From Opitutus sp. ER46 (lineage in GTDB: Bacteria > Verrucomicrobiota > Verrucomicrobiia > Opitutales > Opitutaceae): a stretch of DNA of 64,000 bases. The first letter of the stretch is position 1. Every line of letters begins with the position of its first letter. This document shows, piece by piece, positions 41,751 through 50,265 of this stretch. The notes beneath the pieces are model-generated. The model was not told the DNA's origin and made no database searches. It worked only from the letters and a program-made list of their open reading frames with translations. The position numbers and the translations under genes were made by a program. The stretch covers positions 62,001 to 126,000 of the forward strand of contig NZ_QAYX01000016.1 of assembly GCF_003054705.1 (NCBI RefSeq), given 5' to 3'.

Positions 41751-43568
41751 TCAGCCGCGGGTCGCTTGTGGGGCGGGCTCCGGCGTCCTGGCGGCGGTGG
41801 CGGTTGCAGCCCTCGGGAGCGCGCACGGTGCGGGCTTCTGCGCCAGCTCGCGGAGCGTTGGCCAGACGTTGGTGAACAGCGCGTACGACTCGAGGCCGGT
41901 GGCGGCGGCTTCGAGTTCTCTCCATGCATTGGTGGGGTCGCCGAGGCCCGCGTGAACCTGGGCGATATCCCAACGTGGCACATAGCGGCGCTGGCCGAGA
42001 TCGTGGAGCTCGCGCAAGACGCCCTGGGCTTCGCGCCGTTTACCCCAGCGTCCGTAACAGAAGCCGAGGGTGCCCAGGATGCGCGTGTGAAAGGCGGCGT
42101 CGGGGCACAAGCGCAGCGCTTCGTGCAGCGCGTGTTCGGCCTCGGCGAACCGGTGCTGCACGGCGAGGCTCAGGCCCAGGAACCAATGCGGCCGGTGGAA
42201 ATGCGGCGCCAGTTCGAGGCTGCGCTGCAGGGCGGACTCGGCCTCGCGGTGATGGTCGGCGAAGCAGTGGATCAGGCCGAGGTCGGCGATGATCGGCACG
42301 GCGAGGGGGTCGAGTTCAACGGCGCGCTCGATCTCATCGACGGCTTCGCTCAGTCGCCGGGCGGGCGCGTGGTGGAGCAGACCGAGCCAATGGTGCGCGG
42401 TCGCATAGCTCGGATCGAGGTGGACGGCGCGCAGGAGCGATGCGGCCGCGAAGGTGGCGTCGCGCGGATGGATGGCGTGGATGGCTCCGAGCGAGGCGTG
42501 GGCTTCGGGAGCGTCGGCATCGAGGGCCAGCGCACGTCGCGCGGCCGCCTGGGCTGCGGGCATCGCCTCCGCCGGCGCGGTGGCACCGGACAACCCGAGG
42601 AGCACGTGGCAGTCCGCAATGCCGGCGAAGGCGCGGGCGAAGCGGGGATCGATTTTGGCGGCGCGGGTGAAATGGCCGAGCGCGGCCAGAAGGCCGGTGG
42701 CGGTCCGGCGGTTCCACAGGCAACGGCCGCGCAGGTACTCGTTGTAGGCATCCAGCACCTGGCTGCCGCGCGTGGCGACCGCGGCTGGAGCGGGGTCGGG
42801 GCCGACCGCGAGCCACGGGCGCAGCGCAGCGTGGATCGCGGCGGTGATCTCGTCGTGGATGGCGAAGATGTCCTGCAGTTCGCGATCGTAGCGTTCGGAC
42901 CAGAGGTGGCAGCCGTCGCTGGCGTTGATGAGCTGCGCGGTGATCCGCACGCGACTGCCGGAACGGCGGATGCTGCCTTCGACGATCTTGCCGACATCGA
43001 GCAGGCGGCCGATCTCGCGGACGTCCCGCGCCTGCTGCTTGAACTGAAACGTGGAGGTTCGGGCGACCACCTGCAGCCGGGCGTCGCGGGCGAGCACGTG
43101 GATCAATTCCTCGGTGAGGCCGTCGCTGAAGTACTCGGTATCCGGCTCGGAGCACATGTTAACGAACGGCAGGACGGCGACGCGGTTGGCCGCGGTGGAG
43201 GCGGGGCTGGACCCGGTCCGGCGCAGCGGCACGTCGGTCCCGCGCATCTGGAACACCGGCCGGTAGCCGCCTTTGGGCACCTCGATCAGGACCAGATCGA
43301 CGCTGTGATCGTAATACGCCTGGAGCCGGCGGCGGAGACGGCCCATTTGCACGCGGACGATGGGATCAATGGCGGGATCGTAGTGGGCCGCGGGCCGGCC
43401 GAAGACCGCCACACCCAGCCGGTGCTCTTTCAATTCGTCACCCCGGCCCTGGAGGGTCTCGTCGACAACAAACTGGAGGAGCCTCGCCAGCGCGTCGGAA
43501 TGCGAGAGCTGGGAACTGGCGAGGAGGCGCTTAACCTGGTCCCGAATCTGTTCGGGGGTGGCAGACAC
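41751..43568 (-). CDS. FlgO/TolB-like domain protein with TPRs
   Basis: About 605 residues. The N-terminal 110 residues (QIRDQVKRLLASSQLSHSDA, VQMGRLRRRLQAYYD) form a small helical region common before this architecture. A FlgO/TolB-N-like domain follows: RVAVLPFVNM, YFSDGLTEELIHVLARDARL and the ITAQLINASDGCHLWSERYD hallmark. TPR repeats occupy the C-terminal half. Related proteins in Acidobacteria and Verrucomicrobia are usually annotated as adenylate-cyclase-like or CadC-like; no cyclase domain is present. The start is uncertain, with a GTG at 43568 preferred over a TTG at 43631. The function is unknown. Confidence 0.75.
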   Translation of the reverse strand: MSATPEQIRDQVKRLLASSQLSHSDALARLLQFVVDETLQGRGDELKEHRLGVAVFGRPAAHYDPAIDPIVRVQMGRLRRRLQAYYDHSVDLVLIEVPKGGYRPVFQMRGTDVPLRRTGSSPASTAANRVAVLPFVNMCSEPDTEYFSDGLTEELIHVLARDARLQVVARTSTFQFKQQARDVREIGRLLDVGKIVEGSIRRSGSRVRITAQLINASDGCHLWSERYDRELQDIFAIHDEITAAIHAALRPWLAVGPDPAPAAVATRGSQVLDAYNEYLRGRCLWNRRTATGLLAALGHFTRAAKIDPRFARAFAGIADCHVLLGLSGATAPAEAMPAAQAAARRALALDADAPEAHASLGAIHAIHPRDATFAAASLLRAVHLDPSYATAHHWLGLLHHAPARRLSEAVDEIERAVELDPLAVPIIADLGLIHCFADHHREAESALQRSLELAPHFHRPHWFLGLSLAVQHRFAEAEHALHEALRLCPDAAFHTRILGTLGFCYGRWGKRREAQGVLRELHDLGQRRYVPRWDIAQVHAGLGDPTNAWRELEAAATGLESYALFTNVWPTLRELAQKPAPCALPRAATATAARTPEPAPQATRG

Positions 43569-43864
43569 GGCGGGATGGAGCCGACCGGCGGTGGGGTAAT
43601 GCCCGGCAGGGCGGAACTGAGACTGAGGCAAACCCCGTCAGTCCGCAAGCGGGCTGTCTCGCGTGCCGCTCCCCAAAACGCGGCCTCTTCTTGTCGGAAA
43701 TTTGTCGGGAATCGGGTGTTCGGGGGTGACGAGGAGCGAGGCAAATCCGGCGGCGGGTTCCTGCGGGGTGGGCTCGTTGTCGATCCACGCACGCCGGAGC
43801 GAGAAAACTCGCGCCGCGTCGCAGTCCGCTCCCGCGCCGCCACGGCGCGCCTCCCGCTGAGGTG

Positions 43865-45244
43865 TCAGGCCGTCCCGGCGTCCGGAGATCGGGGCGGCAC
43901 CAGCAGCGCGCGTTCACGCCGTTCCTCCTCGTCGTGCCACCGCTGCCGCGCGGCGAGAATCTCCGCGCGTCCGAGGTATCCGAGCAGCCGGGGGTGCTCC
44001 ACTTCGCGCGAAATGACCGGCAGGCGTCCGATGTCATGCCGCAGCATCCGCGCCACGGCGTCCTGCAGCGTCTCGTCGGGATACGCCACCTGCAGGTTCC
44101 GCTCCGCCATGAGCGCGCCCAGCGGCGCCTGCGGATTCTCCTCGAGCGCCCGCATCAGATCCCCGCGCGTGACGATGCCGCGGAGCGTTCCGTCCGCATC
44201 CACGAGCAGCGTTGCCTGCCGGCGGGCGAGCACCGGATCGCTGTGCGCGATGCGATCGGCCAGTTCAGACACCACCAGGTCGGGCGGCACCACTGGCGGT
44301 CGTTGATCCATCACCTCGCCCACCCGCACCAGGTCGAAGAGGTCCACGCCGTAGTCGTAGGAGATGTGTTGCCCCCGGCGGGCGAGCTTCTCCGTGAGGA
44401 TCGAACGCCGGAGCAGGAGGACGGTGACGGCGACCGCCGCCACGCTGCCCACCAGCAGCGCCGGCAGGACATTCTGGTCGCGCGTGAGCTCGAACATGAA
44501 AACCGTCCCCGTGAGCGGCGCCCGCATCGTGCCGCCCATCATGGCGGCCATGCCGATCACCGCTCCGAGGCCGGGATCGCCCCAGCCGGTGACCGCCGCC
44601 AGCGCCGCTCCCACCGCGCCGCCGATCATCAGCAGCGGGGCGAGCACGCCGCCCGAGGTGCCGGAGCCCAGGGCCACCGACCACACGAACGCCTTCGTGA
44701 GCAACAGCGTCAGGAGGGTGAGCCCCAGCACGTCGCCGCGCAACAGACCGTGGATCGTCTCGTAGCCAACCCCGAGCACCCGCGGATCCACCAGCCCGCC
44801 CACCCCCACGACCAGCCCGCCCAGCGCTGGCCACCACATCCAGTGCACCGGCAGCCGCGCAAACGCGTCCTCGCACGCATACACCAGCGTGGTCAGGGCG
44901 CCGGAAACCAGCCCCGCCACCACGCCGATGCCGAGCGCGAGCCCCAGCAGGGGCAGATCGGGCGCCCCATGGGCGGCAATGGGAAACACGGGCCCGGCGC
45001 CGAGCAGCGGCTGACGCAGGACCGAGGCGATGATCGCCGCCACGGCCACGGGAATGAAGCTGCGCGGCTTCCATTCGAACAGGAGCAACTCGACCGCGAG
45101 GAGCACCGCGGCCAGCGGCGTCGCGAACACCGCCGCCATCCCGGCGGACGCTCCCGCCACCAGCAACGTCTTCCGCTCCGCCGCCGACAGGTGAAAGAGC
45201 TGGGCGAACAACGATCCGAAAGCCGACCCGACAGGGATCGGCCA
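43865..45244 (-). pseudogene. 5'-truncated ClC chloride transporter with CBS domains
   Basis: The readable frame opens after a TAG at 45247-45245 and starts WPIPVGSAFGSLFAQLFHLS. This corresponds to the middle of the ClC GREGP region (GREGPIVQIGSAFGS in family terms), so the first 150-190 residues, including GSGIP and the gating Glu, are gone. The rest is intact: GGVLAPLLMIGGAVGA, then two CBS domains (LDLVRVGEVM-like start, LLVDADGTLRGIVTRGDLM, and DIGRLPVI). The frame has no native-looking start codon; TTG 45211 is the earliest. The break coincides with the left edge of the low-GC segment, so I infer that the island event removed the 5' end. Confidence 0.78.
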
Positions 45245-45307
45245 CTATTCCTTCCGCACCGCGGGCCTCTTGTGAGGCCCGTTCTCTGTCGGACCCCGTG
45301 GATGCCG

Positions 45308-45333
45308 AAAAAAGCCGGTCAATCTACCGGCTT
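45308..45333 (-). terminator. Intrinsic terminator overlapping a stop codon
   Basis: On the reverse strand AAGCCGGT pairs with ACCGGCTT over 8 bp around AGATTG and is followed by TTTTTT. The stem begins within the last codons of the 186-residue gene. A second hairpin (CGGGCCTC/GAGGCCCG, 45262-45281) lies between it and the ClC break. Confidence 0.8.
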
Positions 45334-45879
45334 GAATCTGAATTCCCGGCGTAGGCGATCGAGGTATGCGATACCCCCATCTTTCCGAGGAAGACTAGCT
45401 CCGGAAAGGCAGACATAATGGCCATTGGGGTTCCAATTCTCAGCGTATTGTGCGTGTGCCGTAAAATCGAACCACGACATGACTCCCTCTTCGGCGTCGA
45501 AAAAGAAAAGATACGGAAATGTGCGGCCTGATTCGGGCCACAGCACGTGCGGTGCCTTCTCAAATCGGCGCCACGGGATGGCCTTCACGATTCCGAAATA
45601 CTGGATGAGGCCCTCCGAGCGACTTGCGGAAGGTGCGAAAAGCACCACGTCGCCGACAGCAGTCTTTTCATATGGAGCCTCGGCTCCTTCTGGCACGCCC
45701 CAAACGTTGCACGAACCGTTCGGAAACTTGGCGTGAAGCTCCGAATCGTGCTCGAAATAATCTCTTTCCCAGCCGCGCGGCAGTGACCGCGCAATCTGCT
45801 CGAATGTTCGCCGCTGACGAACGGTGTAGTCGAGGTCGTACGAGTTCTCGGCCCCGACATGTGCCAGGAACCAACGCAT
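45319..45879 (-). CDS. Hypothetical protein, EVE/PUA-like pattern
   Basis: 186 residues, no signal or membrane segment. It begins MRWFLAHVGAENSYDLDYT and contains VGDVVLFAPSASRSEGLIQY, then YFGIVKAIPWRRFEKAPHV and a PYLFFFDAEEG strand. The order of a short WFL start, a GDxVLFAP strand, a GIVK strand and a proline-rich loop before an aromatic strand is reminiscent of EVE or PUA-like folds that read modified bases. That is a weak, shape-based guess. Lower GC than flanking genes suggests transfer. It is divergent from the zinc-motif gene at 45974. Confidence 0.55.
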   Translation of the reverse strand: MRWFLAHVGAENSYDLDYTVRQRRTFEQIARSLPRGWERDYFEHDSELHAKFPNGSCNVWGVPEGAEAPYEKTAVGDVVLFAPSASRSEGLIQYFGIVKAIPWRRFEKAPHVLWPESGRTFPYLFFFDAEEGVMSWFDFTAHAQYAENWNPNGHYVCLSGASLPRKDGGIAYLDRLRREFRFKPVD

Positions 45880-45973
45880 CCCCTACATATACTCAGCAGC
45901 CTCCGGTCGTTCCAGATAGTTTTCCGGCTGGATGGCGGCGCCCGGCGCGAGCAATCTCGTGATCCTTATCATC

Positions 45974-46801
45974 ATGTTCACCGAGGAACGCGCGCGTTGG
46001 ATCTATCAACACTATCGTTGGCTCGAAACACATTTGCCAAAACGTGCGGCTGGAAAGCAGCCGGTCCTGGTGACGCCCACGCCGGAATTCTACCCGCAGG
46101 CCAACACGCGCAACCATGCGTTCGCGGCTGCAATGTTCGAGGCCACAAAAGAGCTAATGGAACTGCAAAACTGGAAGTGCCGGCTCTCCAGTCAGCGTGA
46201 GGATCACGCCGACCGCGACGCGGCTTTGGCTCGCTCTGGCGTCTACGGACGAACTGAACACAAGGGCGCAGCGGGAACGTTCCAGATCGACGAGGAAATT
46301 CAGATTACTTACTCGCCGCAATTGGTGCACGAACCTGTAGCTTTGGTGGCGACGTTTTCCCACGAGCTATGCCATTACCTGCTTGCGACAGTGAAAACTG
46401 AGCCGCCGTGTGGTTGGAAGGAACACGAACCACTCACGGATCTCGCAGCGGTTCACGAGGGGTTCGGCGTATTTCTCTGCAATAGTGCCTTTCAGTTCAG
46501 CCAATGGACGGACAGCCAATACCAAGGGTGGAAATGGCGGAAACAAGGGTACCTAACGGAAGCCGAGTTGGGCTTTGCCCTCGGAGTGTATTGTGTGCGA
46601 AGCGGCATTCAGCCAGACACCGCCGGGAAATTCTTGAAAATGAATCCAGGGGAGGTCTTTTGGGATTCGATCGGCTACATCACCGAACTCGAGGAAAAGG
46701 AACGTGCTGCTCAAATGGGAGCACCCTCGATTGCGCCGCGCCGCCGTTCGGTGTTTTCGTCGCTGGCCAGCCTCTGGCGGCGCAAGTCGGCTCAGAAGTG
46801 A
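45974..46801 (+). CDS. Hypothetical protein with HExxH zinc-protease motif
   Basis: 275 residues from ATG 45974 (MFTEERARWIYQHYRWLETH); an upstream in-frame start at 45932 adds only a hydrophobic-looking leader. The motif SHELCHYLLATVK contains HELCH, a canonical HExxH metallopeptidase site, with EHEPLTDLAAVHEGFGVFL downstream offering the third ligand (Glu or His). No signal peptide is evident, so it is probably cytosolic. I do not recognise the family. It lies in the low-GC segment and overlaps the convergent 46792 gene by 10 bp. Confidence 0.6.
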   Translation: MFTEERARWIYQHYRWLETHLPKRAAGKQPVLVTPTPEFYPQANTRNHAFAAAMFEATKELMELQNWKCRLSSQREDHADRDAALARSGVYGRTEHKGAAGTFQIDEEIQITYSPQLVHEPVALVATFSHELCHYLLATVKTEPPCGWKEHEPLTDLAAVHEGFGVFLCNSAFQFSQWTDSQYQGWKWRKQGYLTEAELGFALGVYCVRSGIQPDTAGKFLKMNPGEVFWDSIGYITELEEKERAAQMGAPSIAPRRRSVFSSLASLWRRKSAQK

Positions 46802-47262
46802 CCACGATACTCGTCATCGCCTCGCAGCGGGATCGGCTCCGAAGAGTGTCTGCACCACTTAACCGTCTGTTCGACGATGTAGCGGACCTCTTCACCAGCC
46901 GGGAGCAGCGTTGTCTCGCCCTCACCGACAGCAGCCGTTCGCTTCGCGTTCTCGCGGCCTATCGCGACAATCGCATCGAGTTTGTCGGTGATATGCTCGC
47001 ACTCGCTTTCTGAAAACACATCGCGAGTCACCAGATGCTCGCGGAGCGGCGCGATGTAATCTTCCTCACAGCTCTCGTCCCAGCCGAGCCCGCCGTTTCC
47101 GTTCCACAGTCGATCGAGAACGCTGGCTGCGCTCACGACGACAGCCTTTTTCGTCGTCGCGAGTTCGATCGCCGGGTCCGCGTACCGATTCTGCAGGCCC
47201 AGCCATTCGGAGTCGTAGTCGACCGGGATGGCCGCCTTTCGGCGCTTCAGAAAACCAAACAC
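46792..47262 (-). CDS. Hypothetical island protein (156 residues)
   Basis: The start is GTG 47262 (MFGFLKRRKAAIPVDYDSEW), with a strong AGGAGGA ribosome site 6-7 bp upstream, which decides it over a longer frame from 47292. The protein is soluble and acidic in the middle (GWDESCEEDYIAPLREHLVT), with no recognised domain. It follows the 236-residue secreted protein by one base, so the two are translationally coupled and may act together. Confidence 0.6.
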   Translation of the reverse strand: MFGFLKRRKAAIPVDYDSEWLGLQNRYADPAIELATTKKAVVVSAASVLDRLWNGNGGLGWDESCEEDYIAPLREHLVTRDVFSESECEHITDKLDAIVAIGRENAKRTAAVGEGETTLLPAGEEVRYIVEQTVKWCRHSSEPIPLRGDDEYRGHF

Positions 47263-47263
47263 G

Positions 47264-47974
47264 TTAGTCCTCCTTTTTCGGCGCAGGGGCATTTTTGCCC
47301 TGCTTAACCCCGTTCATCATCTCGATCATCAACGCAGCTCCGGCTTCAACCACGGATTGCGGCGGGTTCACGATGACGTAATTGCCAGAGCGCGTAAGGA
47401 GTGTCACCTGAGCGTCGCCTTTGGGCAACGAAAGCGTGGTTCGAGGTCGGGCCGCACCGCTCGCGGGAATCGTCGAATCAATCAGACTCTTGCACAGTGC
47501 CTTGATCTTCTCGTCCGGCTGATCCCAGAAGATCGCTTTGCCGGAGAAATTGAGATACCGAGCCGTCCCGTCGGCGTAGGCGGCGAGGGTGTCGTACCCG
47601 CCGCCGGACGGCATTTCGATCACGGCGCCCAACACTTCGCCCGCAACGCTTCCGTCGGGTTGCATGCCGAGCTCACGGAGACCGGCCCATGTCCAGAGAA
47701 TGATTCTTGTTTCGTTGTCCGGATGCTGAAGTGCATTTTGCAGTCGAGCGATTGCATCCTGTTTCTTCCCTTCACGCGCTAGTTTTGCTGCATCGGCGAT
47801 GTCTTGAAAACCTCCAGGTTCGCCGTTCAGGTGCATCTGCTTCACCTGCTCCTCCAGCGACTGTGAAGCGAAGAGCATGCGTCGAATCGGATCTCCATCG
47901 GAGCCAAGTTTCGCCCCATCCGCCTTCGAAAACGGCGCCAGTAGAGCTGAAAGGAAGTAAAGCAGGCGTTTCAT
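47264..47974 (-). CDS. Hypothetical secreted island protein (236 residues)
   Basis: From ATG 47974, MKRLLYFLSALLAPFSKADG is a probable Sec signal. The mature part contains a helical segment (DIADAAKLAREGKKQDAIAR) that resembles one TPR, then a domain with SGGGYDTLAAYADGTARYLN and GKAIFWDQPDEKIKALCKSL. No family is recognised. It is co-oriented with the gene that follows by 1 bp and with the 101-residue gene upstream, forming a small cargo cluster behind the relaxase remnant. Confidence 0.6.
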   Translation of the reverse strand: MKRLLYFLSALLAPFSKADGAKLGSDGDPIRRMLFASQSLEEQVKQMHLNGEPGGFQDIADAAKLAREGKKQDAIARLQNALQHPDNETRIILWTWAGLRELGMQPDGSVAGEVLGAVIEMPSGGGYDTLAAYADGTARYLNFSGKAIFWDQPDEKIKALCKSLIDSTIPASGAARPRTTLSLPKGDAQVTLLTRSGNYVIVNPPQSVVEAGAALMIEMMNGVKQGKNAPAPKKED

Positions 47975-48030
47975 TGTCGAGCACCTGAGAGTGACAGCTG
48001 GGGCTTGCTGGTAGCAAGCTAGCCGCGCAC

Positions 48031-48336
48031 CTACGCGGAATCGTGTGCCGTTATCTTGTCCACTCGACACGCTTCGTACACGCCGGCCCGGATCGATTTC
48101 ACTCGTCCCGAGAGAAGATGCTCGAAAAGCGGCTCAAGTCCGCTGCCTTCAATGACCAGCTGCAGCTCAGCGAAACTGAGGACGATCTCGGCGCTGCGTT
48201 CACCGCGCAGGATTGCTTTGCTGAGCGACAATAGGGGCAGCGCGACAGCATCGCCGATCTCGAACGTGATGAATGCTCCGCTTCCGTGAACGTGGAGGTC
48301 AAATGGTGGGCGGGTGGGTTCGTTCATGTGCTTCAT
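48031..48336 (-). CDS. Hypothetical small island protein (101 residues)
   Basis: Starts at ATG 48336 (MKHMNEPTRPPFDLHVHGSG) with GGAGA 8 bp upstream. The predicted product is acidic and soluble (LSKAILRGERSAEIVLSFAE), with no recognised domain. It overlaps the end of the relaxase remnant by 38 bp. Its position downstream of the relaxase suggests it came in as cargo of the same element. Confidence 0.55.
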   Translation of the reverse strand: MKHMNEPTRPPFDLHVHGSGAFITFEIGDAVALPLLSLSKAILRGERSAEIVLSFAELQLVIEGSGLEPLFEHLLSGRVKSIRAGVYEACRVDKITAHDSA

Positions 48337-48784
48337 GATGTTCTCCTTGGTGATGATGATGTTGTTGTTGTTGATCTTCTCGTGAGTCTGCGCCGCGTCC
48401 CTGCCACAGCCCATTGAGGTGCTTTCGCCACCAGTCGCGCGTAAGTGCGGCCTTCAGCCGTTCATGCCACCGCTGCGAGGGAGCTGGGCGGCGCTGCGCA
48501 TCCGACCTGCGGTGCTCATGGTCCGCCATTACGTCAAGAACGCCCGGGCGGGCCCCGGACGGGAGACGCTCAAGCAGGTGGACCTTGTCGGGCGTATGAA
48601 CCGAGCAACTTAGCCGACCGCGCGAGCAGGCGACGTAGGCCGATTTGGCATCCAGCCGCTGGGCGGCCACAACGACGTGATCCACCGTCTTGCTTTGTGA
48701 CTTGTGGCTGGTCACTGCGTAACCGTAGCTGAGATCGCGGACACGGCGGGTATCGAAGGACCGACCGTCGTCCGTCGTGATCGC
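48299..48784 (-). pseudogene. C-terminal remnant of a MobF/TrwC-type relaxase-helicase
   Basis: The frame reads TDDGRSFDTRRVRDLSYGYA and then VTSHKSQSKTVDHVVVAAQR, followed by AKSAYVACSRGRLS. YGYAVTSHKSQSKT and YVACSRGR are the C-terminal helicase motifs of conjugative MobF relaxases. The nickase and most of the helicase domain (about 600-800 residues in family terms) are missing. The remnant begins exactly where the AbiEii start ends, at about 48784. A CAA/CAT microsatellite at 48352-48377 encodes QQQQHHHH near its tail. This shows that a mobilisable or conjugative element once lay here. Confidence 0.75.
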
Positions 48785-48845
48785 TCAGTTTGAGGAGCCG
48801 CTGACGGACCGACGCTGCGAGATTCTTCTTCGGCGGCGCGCTCAC
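48784..48845 (-). pseudogene. 5' remnant of an AbiEii-type toxin gene
   Basis: GTG 48845, overlapping the AbiEi stop (ACGTGAGC), starts MSAPPKKNLAASVRQRLLKL. This matches the N terminus of AbiEii/AbiGii nucleotidyltransferase toxins. After about 21 codons the reading passes into relaxase DNA in another frame, so the catalytic domain is absent. The toxin half of the type IV system is therefore lost. Confidence 0.7.
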
Positions 48846-49444
48846 GTCAGTGACTCAAGATAGGGACGGACGACATTAGCCACTCGGCAGACCCGCGCAT
48901 ACTTCATGATCTCGTCGGGTGTACAGCGACGCTCGCGACGCGCTTCGCGCAGAGCCTCGATGGCAACGTCGATTCCGATCTTCTTCCGGTACTTGAAACA
49001 GTCTGCGACGGTCTTCGCGACGCCGTAGGTTTTCACGTCGACGCCATCGATCCGGTGCTGCTCGACGCCTTCGGTGAGGGCGGGACCCGAGAACCACACA
49101 AATCGGATAGGTTGGCCGCCAGCGTTGGGTTGCCAGCCTTTCACTGGCAGCGCCATTCATACCTCGTGTGGGCTCTGCGTTGTAAGGTTGTGAAACCGCA
49201 GAGCGCTGTGCAGGCACACGATACCGTTCGGGATTCGCTTAGCCGCGATCGCGAGTGAATGGCTTTCTGTCACTCGGGCATCAGGCAGCCGATAGAGACC
49301 TCGACCCACTCGTTCAACGGCACCGTTCTTAACTGCCTGCCGGAGTTGCATCCGCGAAAATCCCGCAGCCTCCAGCTCACGGCTCCGCTTGAGTGCCGAG
49401 CCGGCAAAGAGCTGCTTCATGGATTGTTGCGGTGGTCCTTTCAT
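48842..49444 (-). pseudogene. AbiEi-type antitoxin gene with an in-frame TGA at codon 96
   Basis: Starting at ATG 49444, the first part encodes a winged-helix domain (SMKQLFAGSALKRSRELEAA, GLYRLPDARVTESHSLA) followed by LHNLTTQ-type LRFHNLTTQSPHEV. A TGA at 49159-49157 interrupts, and the same frame then continues MALPVKGWQPNAGGQPIRFV to KYARVCRVANVVRPYLESLT. AbiEi relatives have a Trp at this place (PHEVW), so a TGG-to-TGA change explains it. Without the stop the product would be 200 residues, normal for the family. AbiEi represses its operon and neutralises AbiEii. The gene is probably inactive, in line with the broken toxin. Confidence 0.78.
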
Positions 49445-49562
49445 TACAAAACCTCGGTAGTTATTGGCATCTACCTAGGATTTGTAAAGCCAGCCGGATT
49501 GCGGCCGTTCCGCTCTTGCCCGGCCGATCGCGACGCCAGCGCGACAGCCAAACCTCGCTCTT

Positions 49563-49661
49563 TCAGAGACAGATCGTTTGACCAACTTCCAGTTCAGCAA
49601 ATCGCCATGAGATCGCGCCGTTCTGGTTGTCGAACCGAGTGACGATGAAACGCTGATTCAT
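49563..49661 (-). pseudogene. Possible integrase N-terminal fragment (32 codons)
   Basis: The reverse strand reads MNQRFIVTRFDNQNGAISWR and stops after GQTICL. The pattern of a short beta strand, then SWR, resembles the start of tyrosine integrases seen in Opitutaceae islands. The match is by memory of pattern only. Its place, just inside the duplicated tRNA end, is where an integrase gene would be expected. Confidence 0.3.
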
Positions 49662-49690
49662 GCTTAGGTTGTCGGCCTCATCGGTCCCAG

Positions 49691-49961
<271 letters not shown>

Positions 49962-50265
49962 GGAAGCAGGTGGCGGAACGTAGAGGGCACCTCCTAAAAC
50001 GGAAGCAGAAAAATCGGGCGCTGAGATTTTCCAAGTGCGAGCCCGCTTCATGGTTCGCCCGTCCGTCCTGCCGGCGGAGTCCTGTCAGGCGCTTGGGCGT
50101 TACTAACGACGCAAGCGGCGGGGCGTCAATTACTTGGCGTTAGGCTCGCCCGGATGACTTTTGCGGGCGTCTTGGCGTTCGTGCTTCTTCCGGGAGGCTT
50201 CGGTTGGCCTCACGACATCTTCTCTCGGGAAATCCACCTGCGCGGCGGCGGACGCTGCACTCGGT
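49962..50265. other. Gap without recognised gene
   Basis: The 304 bp between tRNA-Ser and the pyruvyl-transferase gene contain no convincing open frame or RNA. A reverse frame ending at 50130 is Ser/Pro-rich in one half and charged in the other and has no domain support. Confidence 0.4.

Noticed and set aside
49157-49159. TGA read as selenocysteine or Trp in AbiEi
   Set aside because: No SECIS-like structure is evident after it, and other genes in the window use TGA as stop, so a nonsense mutation is simpler.
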